Shown piece by piece: positions 54,101 through 64,000 of a stretch of 64,000 nt of DNA. Every line of letters starts with the position of its first letter. Within the stretch, counting starts at the first letter, position 1. The notes under the pieces were generated by a model. That model had not been told where the DNA came from, did not search any database, and worked only from the letters and a program-made list of their open reading frames with translations. Source of the stretch: Micractinium sp. NFX-FRZ. Taxonomy: Eukaryota; Chlorophyta; Trebouxiophyceae; Chlorellales; Chlorellaceae. The stretch lies in NCBI GenBank assembly GCA_029339195.1, contig JAPTJF010000005.1, forward strand, positions 248,001 to 312,000, written 5' to 3'. Both the position numbers and the translations under genes were made by a program.

Positions 54101-54912
54101 ACCGCAAGCGCTGGGGCTGCCTGTGTGCTGCTCTGGGGCAGGATCCCTGCCCCCTTTTGCTCCCAGCAGCCTTGCTACAGCGCTCCACTCGCACTTGTGG
54201 CCCCTCATCTCCCTCATCTCCCCTCCACTCCTCCCCTGACCCCCCTTGCGCTGCAGAGGCACGCGTCCTGGAGCGCATGCAGCGCCCGCCAGAGGGGCCC
54301 CTGCAAGAGGAGCTGGCGGCGCTGCCGCCGCCGCCAGCGCCTCCTGCCCCGCCCCCGGCTGTGCCGCAGCCCGCCAAGGGCGGCAGCGAGGCGGGGCAGG
54401 CCCTGGACGTGGGCGCCATGACGGCCGCGGCCAAGGCTGTCGCTGCCACGTTTTCCAGCCAGGCTGCCTTGCCGCCGGCGGGGCTGGGGCCACCCAACGT
54501 GGCGGCGGCTGTGGCTGTCGCACAGTTGGCTGCCAGCGTGGCCAGCCGGGTGCAGCAGGAGCAGGCGCAGCAGGCGCAGCAGCAGCAGCTCGAGGCGCAG
54601 TGCGCTGCCGAAGGCGCCGCATGGGGCGCGGCGCTTGCGGTTGCAGCCACCGGGGCACCTCTGTTGCCTGCAGCCGCTGCGCTGCCCGTACCTGCGCCGC
54701 CCCCGCCCCTGCTGCCGTCCGCCGCTGCGCCCCCCCTAGCGGCGCCCCCGCCTCCCCCGCTGCCGGCAGCTGCCCCAGCGGCGGCAGCCCCAATGCCCTG
54801 GGCAACCGGCACTCTGCCTGTGCAGGCGCCGGCACTGCCAGGGACTGCAGAGGAGGCTCCGCCTGTGCCGCCCATCACTCAGCTCAGCAGCGGCGGCATG
54901 GATCTGGACTGA
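48149..54912 (+). CDS. Nuclear-type protein with Tudor-like and TFIIS-central-like domains
   Basis: Eleven exons give 1314 residues: 48149-48540, 48794-48839, 49112-49180, 49427-51281, 51489-51562, 51839-51920, 52352-52834, 53165-53281, 53491-53561, 53894-53993, 54257-54912. Residues 1-130 are disordered with basic clusters (GRGRADRKRPP). Residues about 132-172 (FKAWFDDQKRFYQGEV, HDIVYEDGDTD) resemble a Tudor/PWWP-type barrel edge. A very long Ala/Gln/Glu-rich stretch with basic motifs (AAKRKRTGK) follows. A segment near the C-terminus reads DWRRDAAIQVFTLALNLAQT, a variable loop, YLDAVRMVYNHLS and DVARFTLTDLKAAEARVLER. That order matches the central domain of TFIIS and of PHD/SPOC-type chromatin proteins. 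A Pro/Ala-rich tail ends the protein. A role in transcription elongation or chromatin is inferred; no zinc ribbon is present. Introns 6 and 10 contain exon-edge fossils. Confidence 0.8.
52009..52042 (+). repeat. Decayed copy of TFIIS-like gene exon 6 donor edge
   Basis: Resembles 51898-51930. It shares gcagctggg.cag, then a gcaa/ccaa core, then ggtaag/ggtagg. The donor in the copy is intact. Confidence 0.6.
54074..54125 (+). repeat. Decayed copy of TFIIS-like gene exon 10 donor edge
   Basis: Resembles 53984-54035. It shares ggccgc.gg.aagcc.agcc, then actgcaagc/accgcaagc and ctggg. The donor gtaagc is gcaagc in the copy. Confidence 0.8.
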
Positions 54913-55023
54913 GCGTGAAGCGGGAGGAGGCAGGGGTCAGTGCTGCCAGCAGCCCTATGTATGTGGGCAGCAAAGCAGAAGCAGGCCTGGCATCTCCTCC
55001 CTGTCTGGGCGTGTTTGTGTGTG

Positions 55024-55028
55024 TGTAA
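55024..55028 (+). terminator. Candidate TGTAA poly(A) signal for the TFIIS-like gene
   Basis: 112 bases after the stop codon at 54912. Confidence 0.5.
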
Positions 55029-55109
55029 CACCGGCAACCCTGTGTGACATCCCGCCCGTGCAGCTTTGACAACACAGTGAGGGCATGAACAGTTACAGCG
55101 CATTAGCAA

Positions 55110-55282
55110 TTGGCGGGCAGTACGTACAAGGCTGTCAGCAGGTTGCAGTTCAATCCGAAGAAAGCGGGCGGGCGCTGACATGAATGGCTGTCAGCGGGTT
55201 GCAGTGCAAGTCTAAGAGAAAGGGTGGGCGTTGATATACATGGCTGTCAGCAGGTTGCAGTTCCACAGCGAGGTGAGTGTTG
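55110..55282. repeat. 56-bp tandem repeat, three copies
   Basis: The core ggctgtcagc.ggttgcagt begins at 55130, 55186 and 55242, exactly 56 bases apart. A gggcg.tgac/gat-like sequence comes before each later core. Confidence 0.9.
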
Positions 55283-55504
55283 GCGGGCGTGAGCAATGCT
55301 GTACCAGGTGCTATACATACGTCGTGGCAATGGGCCGGCTGTTGTACATGTTCTGTCCAGTGTTGGGGTGCTAGGGGGCTGCTGCTGAGCACCCCGCCGC
55401 CCAGCGGAGCCTATGCGCAGCAGCTGCAGCAGCTGCAGAGGACGTGCAGCGAATGTGCTGCATTGCGCGGGGAGGCGGCGTTGCCCGGTGGGCTGGCCTC
55501 CCAG

Positions 55505-58275
55505 CTAATGAGGGTGTGAGCAGATGCCGTAGGCGGCGCAGTTGGGCGGCCTGCCACCGTACCAAAGGCCCACGCAGTCGCTGTCTTGGGTGCACCGCCG
55601 GGTGGTGACGGCCCACCGCTGTGCCGCGCTGTGGAGGGTCAGCGTGCTGAACTGGCTGGTGCCGGCGGGGGCCTGCAGCAGGGACATTCATTCGTTGAAA
55701 GGGTGTGTCAAGGCTTACTAATGAGGCCAACAATGCGCACCATGGGGAGGCAGGAGGCCGCACATCAATGCTATCAAGCGCCAGCAAGCACTGCCGGTGG
55801 CGTGGCAGCTTGTGCCCGCGAGTCGCAGGCCCGCGCCCCCAACAGTATCCCATCGCATCACCCTCTTCCCAAATCTTTGACTCACGTGCAGGATCAGGAA
55901 GAGCTCGCCTGCCACATCGCTGCGGTCCAGAATGCGCTGAGCTGGCGGCGAAAGCTGCAGGCGGGCGCCCCGGACCGCAGGGCGCAGGCGCAGGCGCAGC
56001 GCGGCCCCGCCAAAGCCCGCCACGTGCAGTGCCACCTCGCTGACATTGTACCCCGCGCTGAGGCGGGGTAAAATGAACAGCAGGGCCATGGCATCGCCAA
56101 CAGGGGCGATGAAGTTGGCAAGCAGGGCAGAGGGCATTGCCAGGCTGGCAGCCCGTAGCCACAGCTCGTCTGTGCCGCCGCTGAGCAGCAGGTCGACTGA
56201 GGGGCTGCCGCCCTGGGCGGGGAGGCGCCTGCAGAGGGAGGGGAGCGGGCACACGGGAGGCAGCGAGCATGTGCAGCAGTGTGGGCGTCTGTCTGCACCG
56301 CGTGGCTGGCGGCAGCTGTCGCCAGCTGGCAGCAGCCCGCAGCTGCTGCATCACGTCGCTTTCAGCCCACAGTGCATCCCCCCGCCCCCGCCCGCACCGT
56401 AGCGGCAGCGACAACTGGTTCCAAAGCACCACATCCGGCATGGCGGCCAGGCCCAGCGACACGGCGCTGCTCTGGCCGTCCCGCAGCAGCGCCCATGCGC
56501 TTGCTTGGGCGCCCAGGTCCAGCAGGGCAGAGGGGGAGCGGAGCAGGTTGATGCCGCTGGCGCCACGCAGGCTGCCTGCCACGTAGGAGCTGCCCTTGAG
56601 GGAGGCCATGCCGGGCAGGGGACGGAGGAAGCCTGAGGGGGCGGGGTGGGAGAGGGCGGCTGGGGTTGGGAGCCCGGGGCTTTGAAGGGCGTGGGCATGC
56701 AGGTCTGGGCCGTGTGTGGGCAGGCCATGCATTTAGGATACGTTTTAGAAACCTCTCCGCCTTGTCCCCAAAGATCTGCCCCTCCCCGCCGCACCTACTG
56801 CTCCCATTACCCCTGGCGCCGCCAGGTGCCAAAAGGCTGGGGGTGCCCGCCTGCGCCACTGGGGCGGCGTGCCGCCGGCCGCTGACGAGGGCGCCAGGAA
56901 GGCGGCCTGTGGGAGCAGCGTCATGCTGACACTGCCAGTGGTCAGGGCGACATTAAGGTTGACCTGCTGCTGCATGCCAGTGAGGCCGAGGTACTTGATT
57001 GCTGCACAGGGGGCCAGGCAGGCGGGAGCATGGGGGCATCGTGCTCGCTCAGGGGCAAGTCGTGTTGAGCTACAAACAACTGTTCCGCTTCAAGCTGCAT
57101 TACATGGCTGTCATGCGGCACATACGAAGGTAGTGCCTGGGCGATGCAGAGTTGCTTTGGTATACCATGGCATGTTTGCAGCACTTGCCGCTCTCTAGCC
57201 CCCTCACCCTGGCCAGGGCAGGGGTTGGCGGCCATGCAGACCGAGAGGGTGGGCGCCGTGGCTGCCAGCACATTCCTGAGTGCACGCAGGCCAGGCAGAG
57301 CATCCAGTGCGGTGCTGTTTACTGCACCCAAGCTGCAGCAGCAAAGGGCGACATCGCCAGTGTGAGGGGTGCACAATTGCGCTGGGGGGCCCTCACATTG
57401 CAGTGCATTCTCATTGCGAGTGTGGCTGCATGCCTCGACACTGCATCCTCAGCGTTGGAGTGGAACTTTCGGTCCGCCCCTCACAGAGAATGTACCACGG
57501 CTGTTCACTCACTTTGGGATTGCGCCGAAGACGTGACCGCCAAAGGGCAGGCCAGCGCCCTGGCATGCGCCAAAGCTGGCGCGCAGGGCGTGGCTCTCGG
57601 GCCCTGTGTTGGGCCCCACCACAGCGGTGCCTTGCCTCAGCACCCAGGCCGTGCGCAGCGCGGGCACGGTGCATTGGTGCACCCCCTGCAGCTGAGGGTT
57701 GACAAGGCCCAGCCTGCAGGCGGTGTGCGGGAAGTGAGGAGGGCATGGCGTGAGCAGCTGGCGGGGCGAACGGGCGGTCAGGCGGCGGGGCAGGGATGCA
57801 GCGGAATTGAGAAGCTTGGAGTCCAACTTACAGCAGGACCATCTCGTTGAATGGCAGCGCTTGCAGCAGGTCGACGCCTGTGCCAGCAATGGTGAGGGCG
57901 AGAGACGGGGGAGGCAATGCCGCTAGGTCGGGGAGGGTATAGCCTGGGGCTCGGACGCACGACAGCTGGTCCTGGGGCCATACCAGCGGGCAGGTGTGTG
58001 CCACGGCATTACTGCCGGGCGTGGCGGTGGCTGGAGGTGGCGGCGGTTCGATCACATCTGAGCGCCGACCTGCAGCAGTAGATTATCGCAAGATGGAGCA
58101 GGGACAGGCTTCTGCAGGCAGGCTCCGGCCAGCGGCTGTGATGTCAACTGCGGCGTCCCATGGCGCCGTCCCATGTTCACAGGCGGCGGCGAGCACCTGC
58201 AGTACCAGGCTTCTGGGGGCGCCCTGCCACCAATGCCGCCAAGATGAGAGCCAGTAGGCAACTCGAGAAAGGCAT
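55505..58275 (-). CDS. Secreted protein of unknown function
   Basis: Eight exons give 528 residues: 58275-58206, 58069-57832, 57713-57513, 57332-57208, 57001-56795, 56632-56398, 56228-55886, 55672-55505. The start gives a clear signal peptide (MPFSSCLLALILAALVAG). After a Pro-rich spacer come blocks that alternate hydrophobic beta-like stretches with Ala/Leu-rich ones, for example PSLALTIAGTGVDLLQALPF, TALDALPGLRALRNVLAATA, SMTLLPQAAFLAP and AGYNVSEVALHVAGFGGAAL. The last exon is Cys-rich (RRCTQDSDCVGLWYGGRPP) and ends ICSHPH. No membrane anchor is seen after the signal. I do not recognise the family; a wall or extracellular protein is the simplest guess. All introns are GT-AG and the frame closes exactly. 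Confidence 0.72.
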
Positions 58276-59225
58276 GGAGCGCAAGGAGGAGCTCAGGGGA
58301 GGGAGCACCCAGCTGTCAACCGCCGTGTTAGCGTGTTGAAGTAGAGAGCGCGAGAAGGTGGCTGCCGTTCCCCGGAAAGTAACCTCGACATGCAACGTCT
58401 GCCACGCAGCGCATGGCCAAAGCCCAGTGCGCCTCCACCAACGAAACCAGCACTGCTCGGCGCGCGCACCTCGGCACCTCAGCACGTCAGCACCGGTACA
58501 CCTTCCCACTCCTCGCTCTCCAGGAACGCCTGTATCTGTTGCGAGTGCATTCACATCATTTCATAACAGCATTCCTGGCGGCCGAGAAATCGAGCCCGAT
58601 GCAGGCAGCCCTGTGTCACGCAGCCTCTCTCGCTTCGTTTGTGCTCGCTGCACTACCCAGCAAGGACAACCGGACGCCGGGGAGCGTGGGGAAGGGTGGG
58701 GGGCCGCCTGCGCCAGGAGCGGGCCCTCCACCCCAGTGCCGGCAGAGCTGGGCGGTGGGAGCGGCAGCGACAGCTGGGCGAGAGCTGCCCATGCCTGAAA
58801 CTCACCGTGCATGCAGAGTGCTACTGTGCATAGATGTGCAGATTCATCCAGTCAGGCATGCACACGCTGCACCAGGCGAATTGACCCAACAGCAGGACGC
58901 CCCGCCTCCCCGCCGGTCCCGCAGTACCATGGTGGCATGAAGCCCAGGCAGGGCGCGCTATAAACTGTGTGCACACGGCTGTGTTTACAGGACTGTGTGA
59001 ACAAGTGCACGTTGATGGATGTATGCAGACCAAAAACTTCATGTGAAGCTTCGGGTTGCAGGCTCACGCGGCTACACCCTTTGTGGGCTGGACCACCGGT
59101 TTGTGCTGATGGGCAGCGAGGAGTGCCGTGTGTACGTGTACCACCACCGCGCAACAGGACCTGTTGAGTGGGCACACCTGCTCAACCCTTGCTTCCCAGG
59201 CCACATCTCGCACCTGCCCATCCGC
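58276..59225. other. Intergenic region between two minus-strand genes
   Basis: About 950 bp holding the HECT gene 3' UTR, with ttaca (TGTAA on minus) at 58984-58988, and the upstream region of the secreted-protein gene. No coding region is supported. Confidence 0.5.
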
Positions 59226-62200
59226 TCAGGACAGCTCAAAGCCCGCTCCCGAGCGGATGGCGTAGAGGAGCTTCTCCCTCAGGGTGGCGGTGCGCCGGAA
59301 GTTGGGCAGCTTGAGCGTGTTGCTGCATGGGCACAGAGGCTTGCTAGAGCAGGGTTGGTGCTGTGGGCGTGGGGCCGTGTCCGGCGCCGTCCACCCCGCA
59401 CCCAGCTGCAACCCTTGGCATGCCGCCACCTGGTCGGGACCATTCACCACCCACTGGTCAGCCACCACCTGGGCACCGCCCCTGGGAGCGGCAGCCTCTC
59501 TACGCCCAACGCACCAGGGCACACCACAGCCCACCAGCCCAGAGCGTCACCTGCAGGTGGAGGCGGTGGGCAGGCGGTCCACATCCTTGCCACCCACAGC
59601 AGCCAGCAGGGAGGCGCCGCAGTCCACCTGAGGGGGTAGGGTGGGGTAGGGCGAGGGGAATCCCACGCAGAGGGTGAGCAAGCAGAGACTAGTGCATGGC
59701 ATGGCAGGATGCAGGGGGGGAGGGCGGGCTTCTCCCCCAAGCAGCGTGCCGCCCAACCCGTGTGCCTTGCAGCCATCCTGGCAGCCGGCACGCCAGGCAA
59801 GCAAATGTCAAGGCAGGGCAACAGCAGGGGCAGGTGTGCTGCAAGCTTCCGCAGGCTCTCTGCAGCCCGCCCCATGCCACGCTGCCCTGCTTCAGGCCAG
59901 CTGCCTCTTCTAGCCACATGCCACCTTGCCACATGCCACCTGGCTTCGTGTCAGGCTGCCTCGTGCCACCTCCCCGCACGCACTCCTACCCCCACGCCAC
60001 CTGCCGCTGCACCAGCCCAGGCGACCCCATGCCAGCCTTGCCTTGTGTATGGTGAGGGGCGGGTTGAGATGCTGGAAGCCCCCCAGTGGGGCGCGCGAGC
60101 AGCTGGTCACAAACTTGAGCAAGGCGCGCTGCTCCTCCTGCAAACATTAGCGACCAAACCATAACAGATGACAGGGGGCAGATAGGGTGGGTGTCAGCAT
60201 GCGCACCTCGGAACACCGCTCCTTACGGGCGCCCCCAGCACCCCATCTGCTGCCTGGCCTGCCCCTTGCCCTGCACCACCGCCCGGAAGCGTCCAACTAG
60301 CAGCAACCCTTCTGTGATCCTCCCAGCCCCACACCGCCCTCCTGGCTGGCATCACACTGCCCCCTCACCTGCCCCATGCCCCGCACCACCGCCCAGAAGT
60401 GCTTGATGGTGGTGGAGGTGGCAGAGTAGCCGTTGCTGCACCGAGCGGGAGGGGTGGGTGGGCCGGGTGGAATGAGAAGAGCAGCATGAGCAAGGGAGGG
60501 TGTAAGGAAGGGATGCAGGATGAGTGGGTGAACACGCAGCGCATGTGTAGTTGTGTTGTCACACTTGGCGGTTGTGCTGCAAGGTTGGGTAATGGGGACT
60601 GGATGATGCAAGCTGGCGCCCCTCCTTGACTGCCGCACCCCCAGAGTCTGCCCCCAGGCCAGCGCTGCCTTGCGCTCTACACCTTCCCAGAGAGCACCCC
60701 GCACACTAATCAGAGCCCCCCATAGTGCCAGTGTGCCGTAACTCCTGCCCGCCCGCTGTACTGCCGCTCCCTGCCCCACCTGTACTGCGCGTGTGCCTGC
60801 ATGTCGTCCACATCCAGCGCCGCCGCATCGCCGCCCCCCAGCAGCTGGTTCACCTCGCGCGGGGAGAAGAGGCGCAGCCAGGGGGCGGGGATGACCTGCA
60901 CTGACGGCGGGTTGGGGGGCAGGGCGTAGGAGGCGGCAGAGGGAGCGGGGCGAGACCACCCACCGTTGAGACGGGCCTCCTCCAGGGAACCGCTGGGTGC
61001 TCCTGCTGGGCGCGCGGCTCCCCAGCCGTGCCCCCTCCCCTCCCCCCGCCTGCAGCAGCTGCCAGCTCCCAGGGTTGAGCCCCAGCTGTTTGCAGGCGGC
61101 ACGGAAGCCGCACGGAGGCTGCACGGGAGCTGCACGGGAGCTGTCCGCCTGTCTGCAACCCTCACACCCACCCACCTTGGAGAGACCACGGCTGAAGGCT
61201 GCTGCCGAGGGTCCCAGCCTCTTGTTCAGGTGCCAGTCAGCCACCAGGTAGACATACTGTGACGCAGAAAAGGGAGGGCACAGCCAGGTGGTTCGATTTG
61301 CTAGACTTTTGAGTTGTGGTTTGCGGAGGGGGAGGGGAGGCGGTGAGGTGAGGTGGGGACGGGGGGGCAAGGGGGCACATGCACCAAAGCGCAGGCACAG
61401 ATGCCAGGGTTAGCGCTGTGCTGTGCGGGGCATGCTGTGCTCGGAGGCAGCACCATGCTGTGCATGCTGTGCTCAGATGCAGCACTGTGCTGTGCATGCT
61501 GTGCCCACCTGCAGCACGTTTGCGTTGGTGACCCCCAGCCGGCTGCCGCCGGGCACCAGCTCCTCGCTCATCTTGCTGCCCAGGAAGTCGCTCTCCACTG
61601 CGTGGTGACGATCACATGAACTAATATCAATCTCAATAAGCGAACTACAAATGTGAGCTGCAGCTCGACCAGCCTACTACCAGGAGGGATAGGACAAGGG
61701 TGTTGGGGAGGCGGAGATGAATGGGAGAGGTGAAGGAGGCAGGCTGTCCACTAGGGGCGCGCGCTGCGTGGCCCTGTGCCAGCCCACACAGCCAACACGC
61801 AGGGCAGCAAGACAGGCACGTGCAGCGCAGCAAACGGTCCGCCCAGCCGCAAAAGTATCTCCCTGCCAGAGCCCTGCCCACCCCTTCTCACCCCAGCGCT
61901 GCAAAGGGGGCACCATCTGCCAGGGCCAAAGGGCCCGCACCTGACCACCCCCCCACCCACCCGTGAAGTCGAGGCACAGGTCCGCCACGTCAGCATCGTA
62001 CCGCTTGAGCTGCATCAGGCTGCGGTACACCTCGGGGTCCAGCGCCTGCAGCTCGTCAAACAGAGGCCAGCGGCCCTGCAAGGGGGGGCAGCCAGCCAGG
62101 CGGCCGGGCAGGCAGGCAGGTGGCGGGGCGGGATACGGTGGGAGGCAGCGCATGCAGGGGCAGGGGCAGCAGGGGCAGCTGGGGCAGCAGGGGCAGCAGG

Positions 62201-64000
62201 GGCAGCAGGGGCAGCTGGGGCAGCAGGGGCAGCAGGGGCAGCACACAGAGACACGGTTCTCGTGCAGCAACGCACGCCCGGCCAGTCAGCCAGCCGGCGC
62301 TGCCCAGGGTAAACGTGTCAAGGAAATGCCACCCTCAACTCCTCTTCTGTTATACTCTCCCGCCGCCGCACCCGCCGGATGGCACCTGCCCCGAACGCAT
62401 GACATTCCCGCCCCACCCCACCTGCAAACGGCTGACGAAGAAGGGCGCCAGTGGCAGGTCCAGCAGTAGTCCCTCATACAGCGCCCGCCCCAGCACCAGG
62501 CCCAGCGTCTCCAGCGCAGCCAGCCCGCCGTCCAGCCGCTCTGCAGGGGGGCAGGGGGGCGGCGGGCAGGCGGGGCAGGGAGGCTGGGAGGGGCTGGGGG
62601 GGCAGGGCACCTGCGCCAGAGGCAGGCCAGAAGGCTCTCCTAGCTCACCTGCTAGCACTATTTGCACTACATGCACTACATGCACTGTATTAACCGTGTA
62701 CTACGAACATGTACTACTAGCATGTACTACTAAGCACTACTAGCACTAGCACTACATGTACTGTACTAATCTTGAGGCAGCGTGAAGGTCTCACCAGACC
62801 ATCATCCTTACCACACACTCCCCTGCGCCCACCTGCCAGAGGGTTGGGATAGGCGCAGCCGTCGGGCGTGGCGCTGAACAGGCCTCGGTTGGGGTCAAAC
62901 CCCGCCCCCACCACCGCCTCCAGAAACTCCTTCAGCAGTCCGCCCATGTCGATGCCCGCCTCCTGCACAGGCGCCACGTCAGCCACGGTGCCAGGTCAGC
63001 AGATCCAAGAACATGAGCGTTCAGCAGTCCGCCCATGTGCGCGCCCCGCCACCGGCGCAGTACAAGCCAGCTGGCGGGAGGCAGCAGCAGCGCAGCGGGA
63101 GGCGGGTGGAGGGCTGAGATCGGGCATGTAAGCAAGGGCGTGGGATCAAGGGGTGGGAGCAAGGGCACGTGACGCACCTGGAGCCCCTGCTGGTTGATGA
63201 AGGTGAGGGAGAGGCGCGACTTGGCGGAGCTGCCCAGGCGGCCCAGCTGCAGCCATGGGAGGGCAGGGTGTGAGAAAGAGAAGGTGCGAGGGCTGAGGGT
63301 GGGAGGCAGCACCGCGTGGCGCTCCTTGCTTGCGCCATCACACACCCTTGCAGACATGTCCCTGCAGCACAGCACACAGCACAGCATGGCTTAGCACAGC
63401 ATGGCGTGGCATGGCGGGCCGTGCCTGCGACACCGCATCCTCCAGCACGTATCCCCGGCGAATTGTGACCGCCACTGGCCGTGAGCCGCCATCCACCGGC
63501 GCCAAATTGTAGCCGCACCTGCAGGGGCGGGTGCAGCCGGCCGGGCCCAGCGACCATATTCATCAGGGACCATAATCGAGCGGCAGGTTTGGCTGGCCAG
63601 CGGAACGCTACCGCCGCTATTCTCTAACGCAGTGGCATCCCATCCACTGCCCACCTGCCCTGTGGCTGGGCATGCCCCCACACAGTGGCGACACACGCCC
63701 GCTGTCCTCCCTGCTGGGGTCCACCCACCGCTCCTTGTCTTGGTCAATCAGCGCTCGGAACACGGAGACCCGCTCATCAAAGGGCACACACTGAGGCGCC
63801 GCTGTCAAGATGGCCGCCACCGCTGCCGGGCGGGACGCCGCCGCAGCCGTGGCACCCGCCGCTCGTGGGGAGCCTGGAGAATGCGGCAGCGGCCCCGCTG
63901 GGCCGCCCTCGCCGTCTGCTGCAGCCAGCAAGGCACGCACCACGGCAGCCCCGGACACAGGCTGCTGCTGCTGCTGCGAGGGGCCGCCCGAGGGGGCGGT
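59226..64000 (-). CDS. HECT-domain E3 ubiquitin ligase, 5' end outside the window
   Basis: Catalyses ubiquitin transfer through a thioester on its own cysteine. Visible exons in gene order: 64000-63729, 63518-63425, 63246-63178, 62962-62833, 62540-62422, 62075-61961, 61597-61509, 61256-61176, 60895-60780, 60435-60369, 60137-60042, 59627-59551, 59322-59226. The HECT N-lobe starts with [40 protein letters not shown] and [20 protein letters not shown]. The C-lobe includes [36 protein letters not shown] and [13 protein letters not shown]. The catalytic site is [16 protein letters not shown] with the Cys at the end of the penultimate exon. The C-terminal acidic-aliphatic tail (GAGFELS) is intact. 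Upstream sequence ([20 protein letters not shown]) fits the UBE3B/UBE3C or plant UPL6/7 branch. Two introns use GC donors. Substrates cannot be inferred. Confidence 0.95.
62153..62242. repeat. 9-bp minisatellite
   Basis: About ten units of ggggcagca or ggggcagct in a HECT intron (between exons 62540-62422 and 62075-61961). Confidence 0.95.
63010..63060 (-). repeat. Decayed copy of a HECT exon acceptor edge
   Basis: Resembles 62930-62970. On the plus strand both contain ttcagcagtccgcccatgt, 19 bases identical, then diverging c/g-rich sequence and a caggcgc/cggcgcag word. It is a copy of the MGGLLK segment, upstream in gene orientation, inside the intron. Confidence 0.85.

Larger units (their letters stand above)
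54913..55504. other. Tail-to-tail 3' region with a 56-bp tandem repeat
   Basis: No gene. A TGTAA for the plus gene lies at 55024-55028 and a minus-strand TGTAA for the secreted-protein gene at 55093-55097. Confidence 0.55.

Noticed and set aside
62153..62242. CRISPR or coding repeat
   Set aside because: 9-bp units inside an intron of the HECT gene; a simple minisatellite.

Overview
This looks like nuclear DNA of a GC-rich green alga, most likely a Chlorella-type trebouxiophyte. The reasons are genes cut into many short exons by GC-rich GT-AG introns, candidate algal TGTAA poly(A) signals after several stop codons, a pyruvate:ferredoxin oxidoreductase gene of the fermentative algal kind, and abundant CTGCC/CAGGC and GCN low-complexity sequence. 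I found no bacterial operons, rRNA, tRNA, insertion sequences or CRISPR arrays. The lineage is inferred from gene style, not from a marker gene. All gene models were spliced by hand. Exon lengths add up to whole codon numbers for every gene complete in the window that I called with confidence.

Layout, left to right: pyruvate:ferredoxin oxidoreductase (+, 5' end outside the window); a secreted-ectodomain, membrane-anchored protein kinase (+); a pterin-carbinolamine-dehydratase-like protein (-); a DNL zinc-finger Hsp70 escort protein (-); an unrecognised signal-anchored membrane protein (+); a doubtful 34-residue peptide gene (-); a TPR co-chaperone-like protein (-); a second, unrelated TPR protein (+); a small membrane-anchored heptad-repeat protein (-); an Ala-rich coiled-coil protein (+, 5' model uncertain); a UCH-family deubiquitinase (+); a four-exon, 57-residue, 18-cysteine metallothionein-like gene (-); a nuclear-type protein with a possible Tudor-like fold and a TFIIS-central-like domain (+); a secreted protein of unknown function (-); and a HECT ubiquitin ligase (-, 5' end outside the window).

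There is no common pathway. Two genes are ubiquitin-system enzymes (UCH and HECT) and two are probable Hsp70/Hsp90 partners (DNL escort and TPR protein). Four gene pairs are head to head with 430-730 bp between start codons, so shared promoters are possible. UCH/metallothionein and TFIIS-like/secreted are tail to tail, with opposing candidate poly(A) signals only tens of bases apart.

The most striking result is a repeated genomic pattern. At least fifteen introns, spread over seven genes, carry a decayed tandem copy of the exon edge beside them, often including its splice site. In every case the splice site in use is the outer one. This suggests that introns here grow, or once arose, by local duplication across exon-intron junctions, leaving fossil exon fragments. 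The second notable result is the metallothionein, whose four exons are 31-69 nt and too short for an ORF scan to see.
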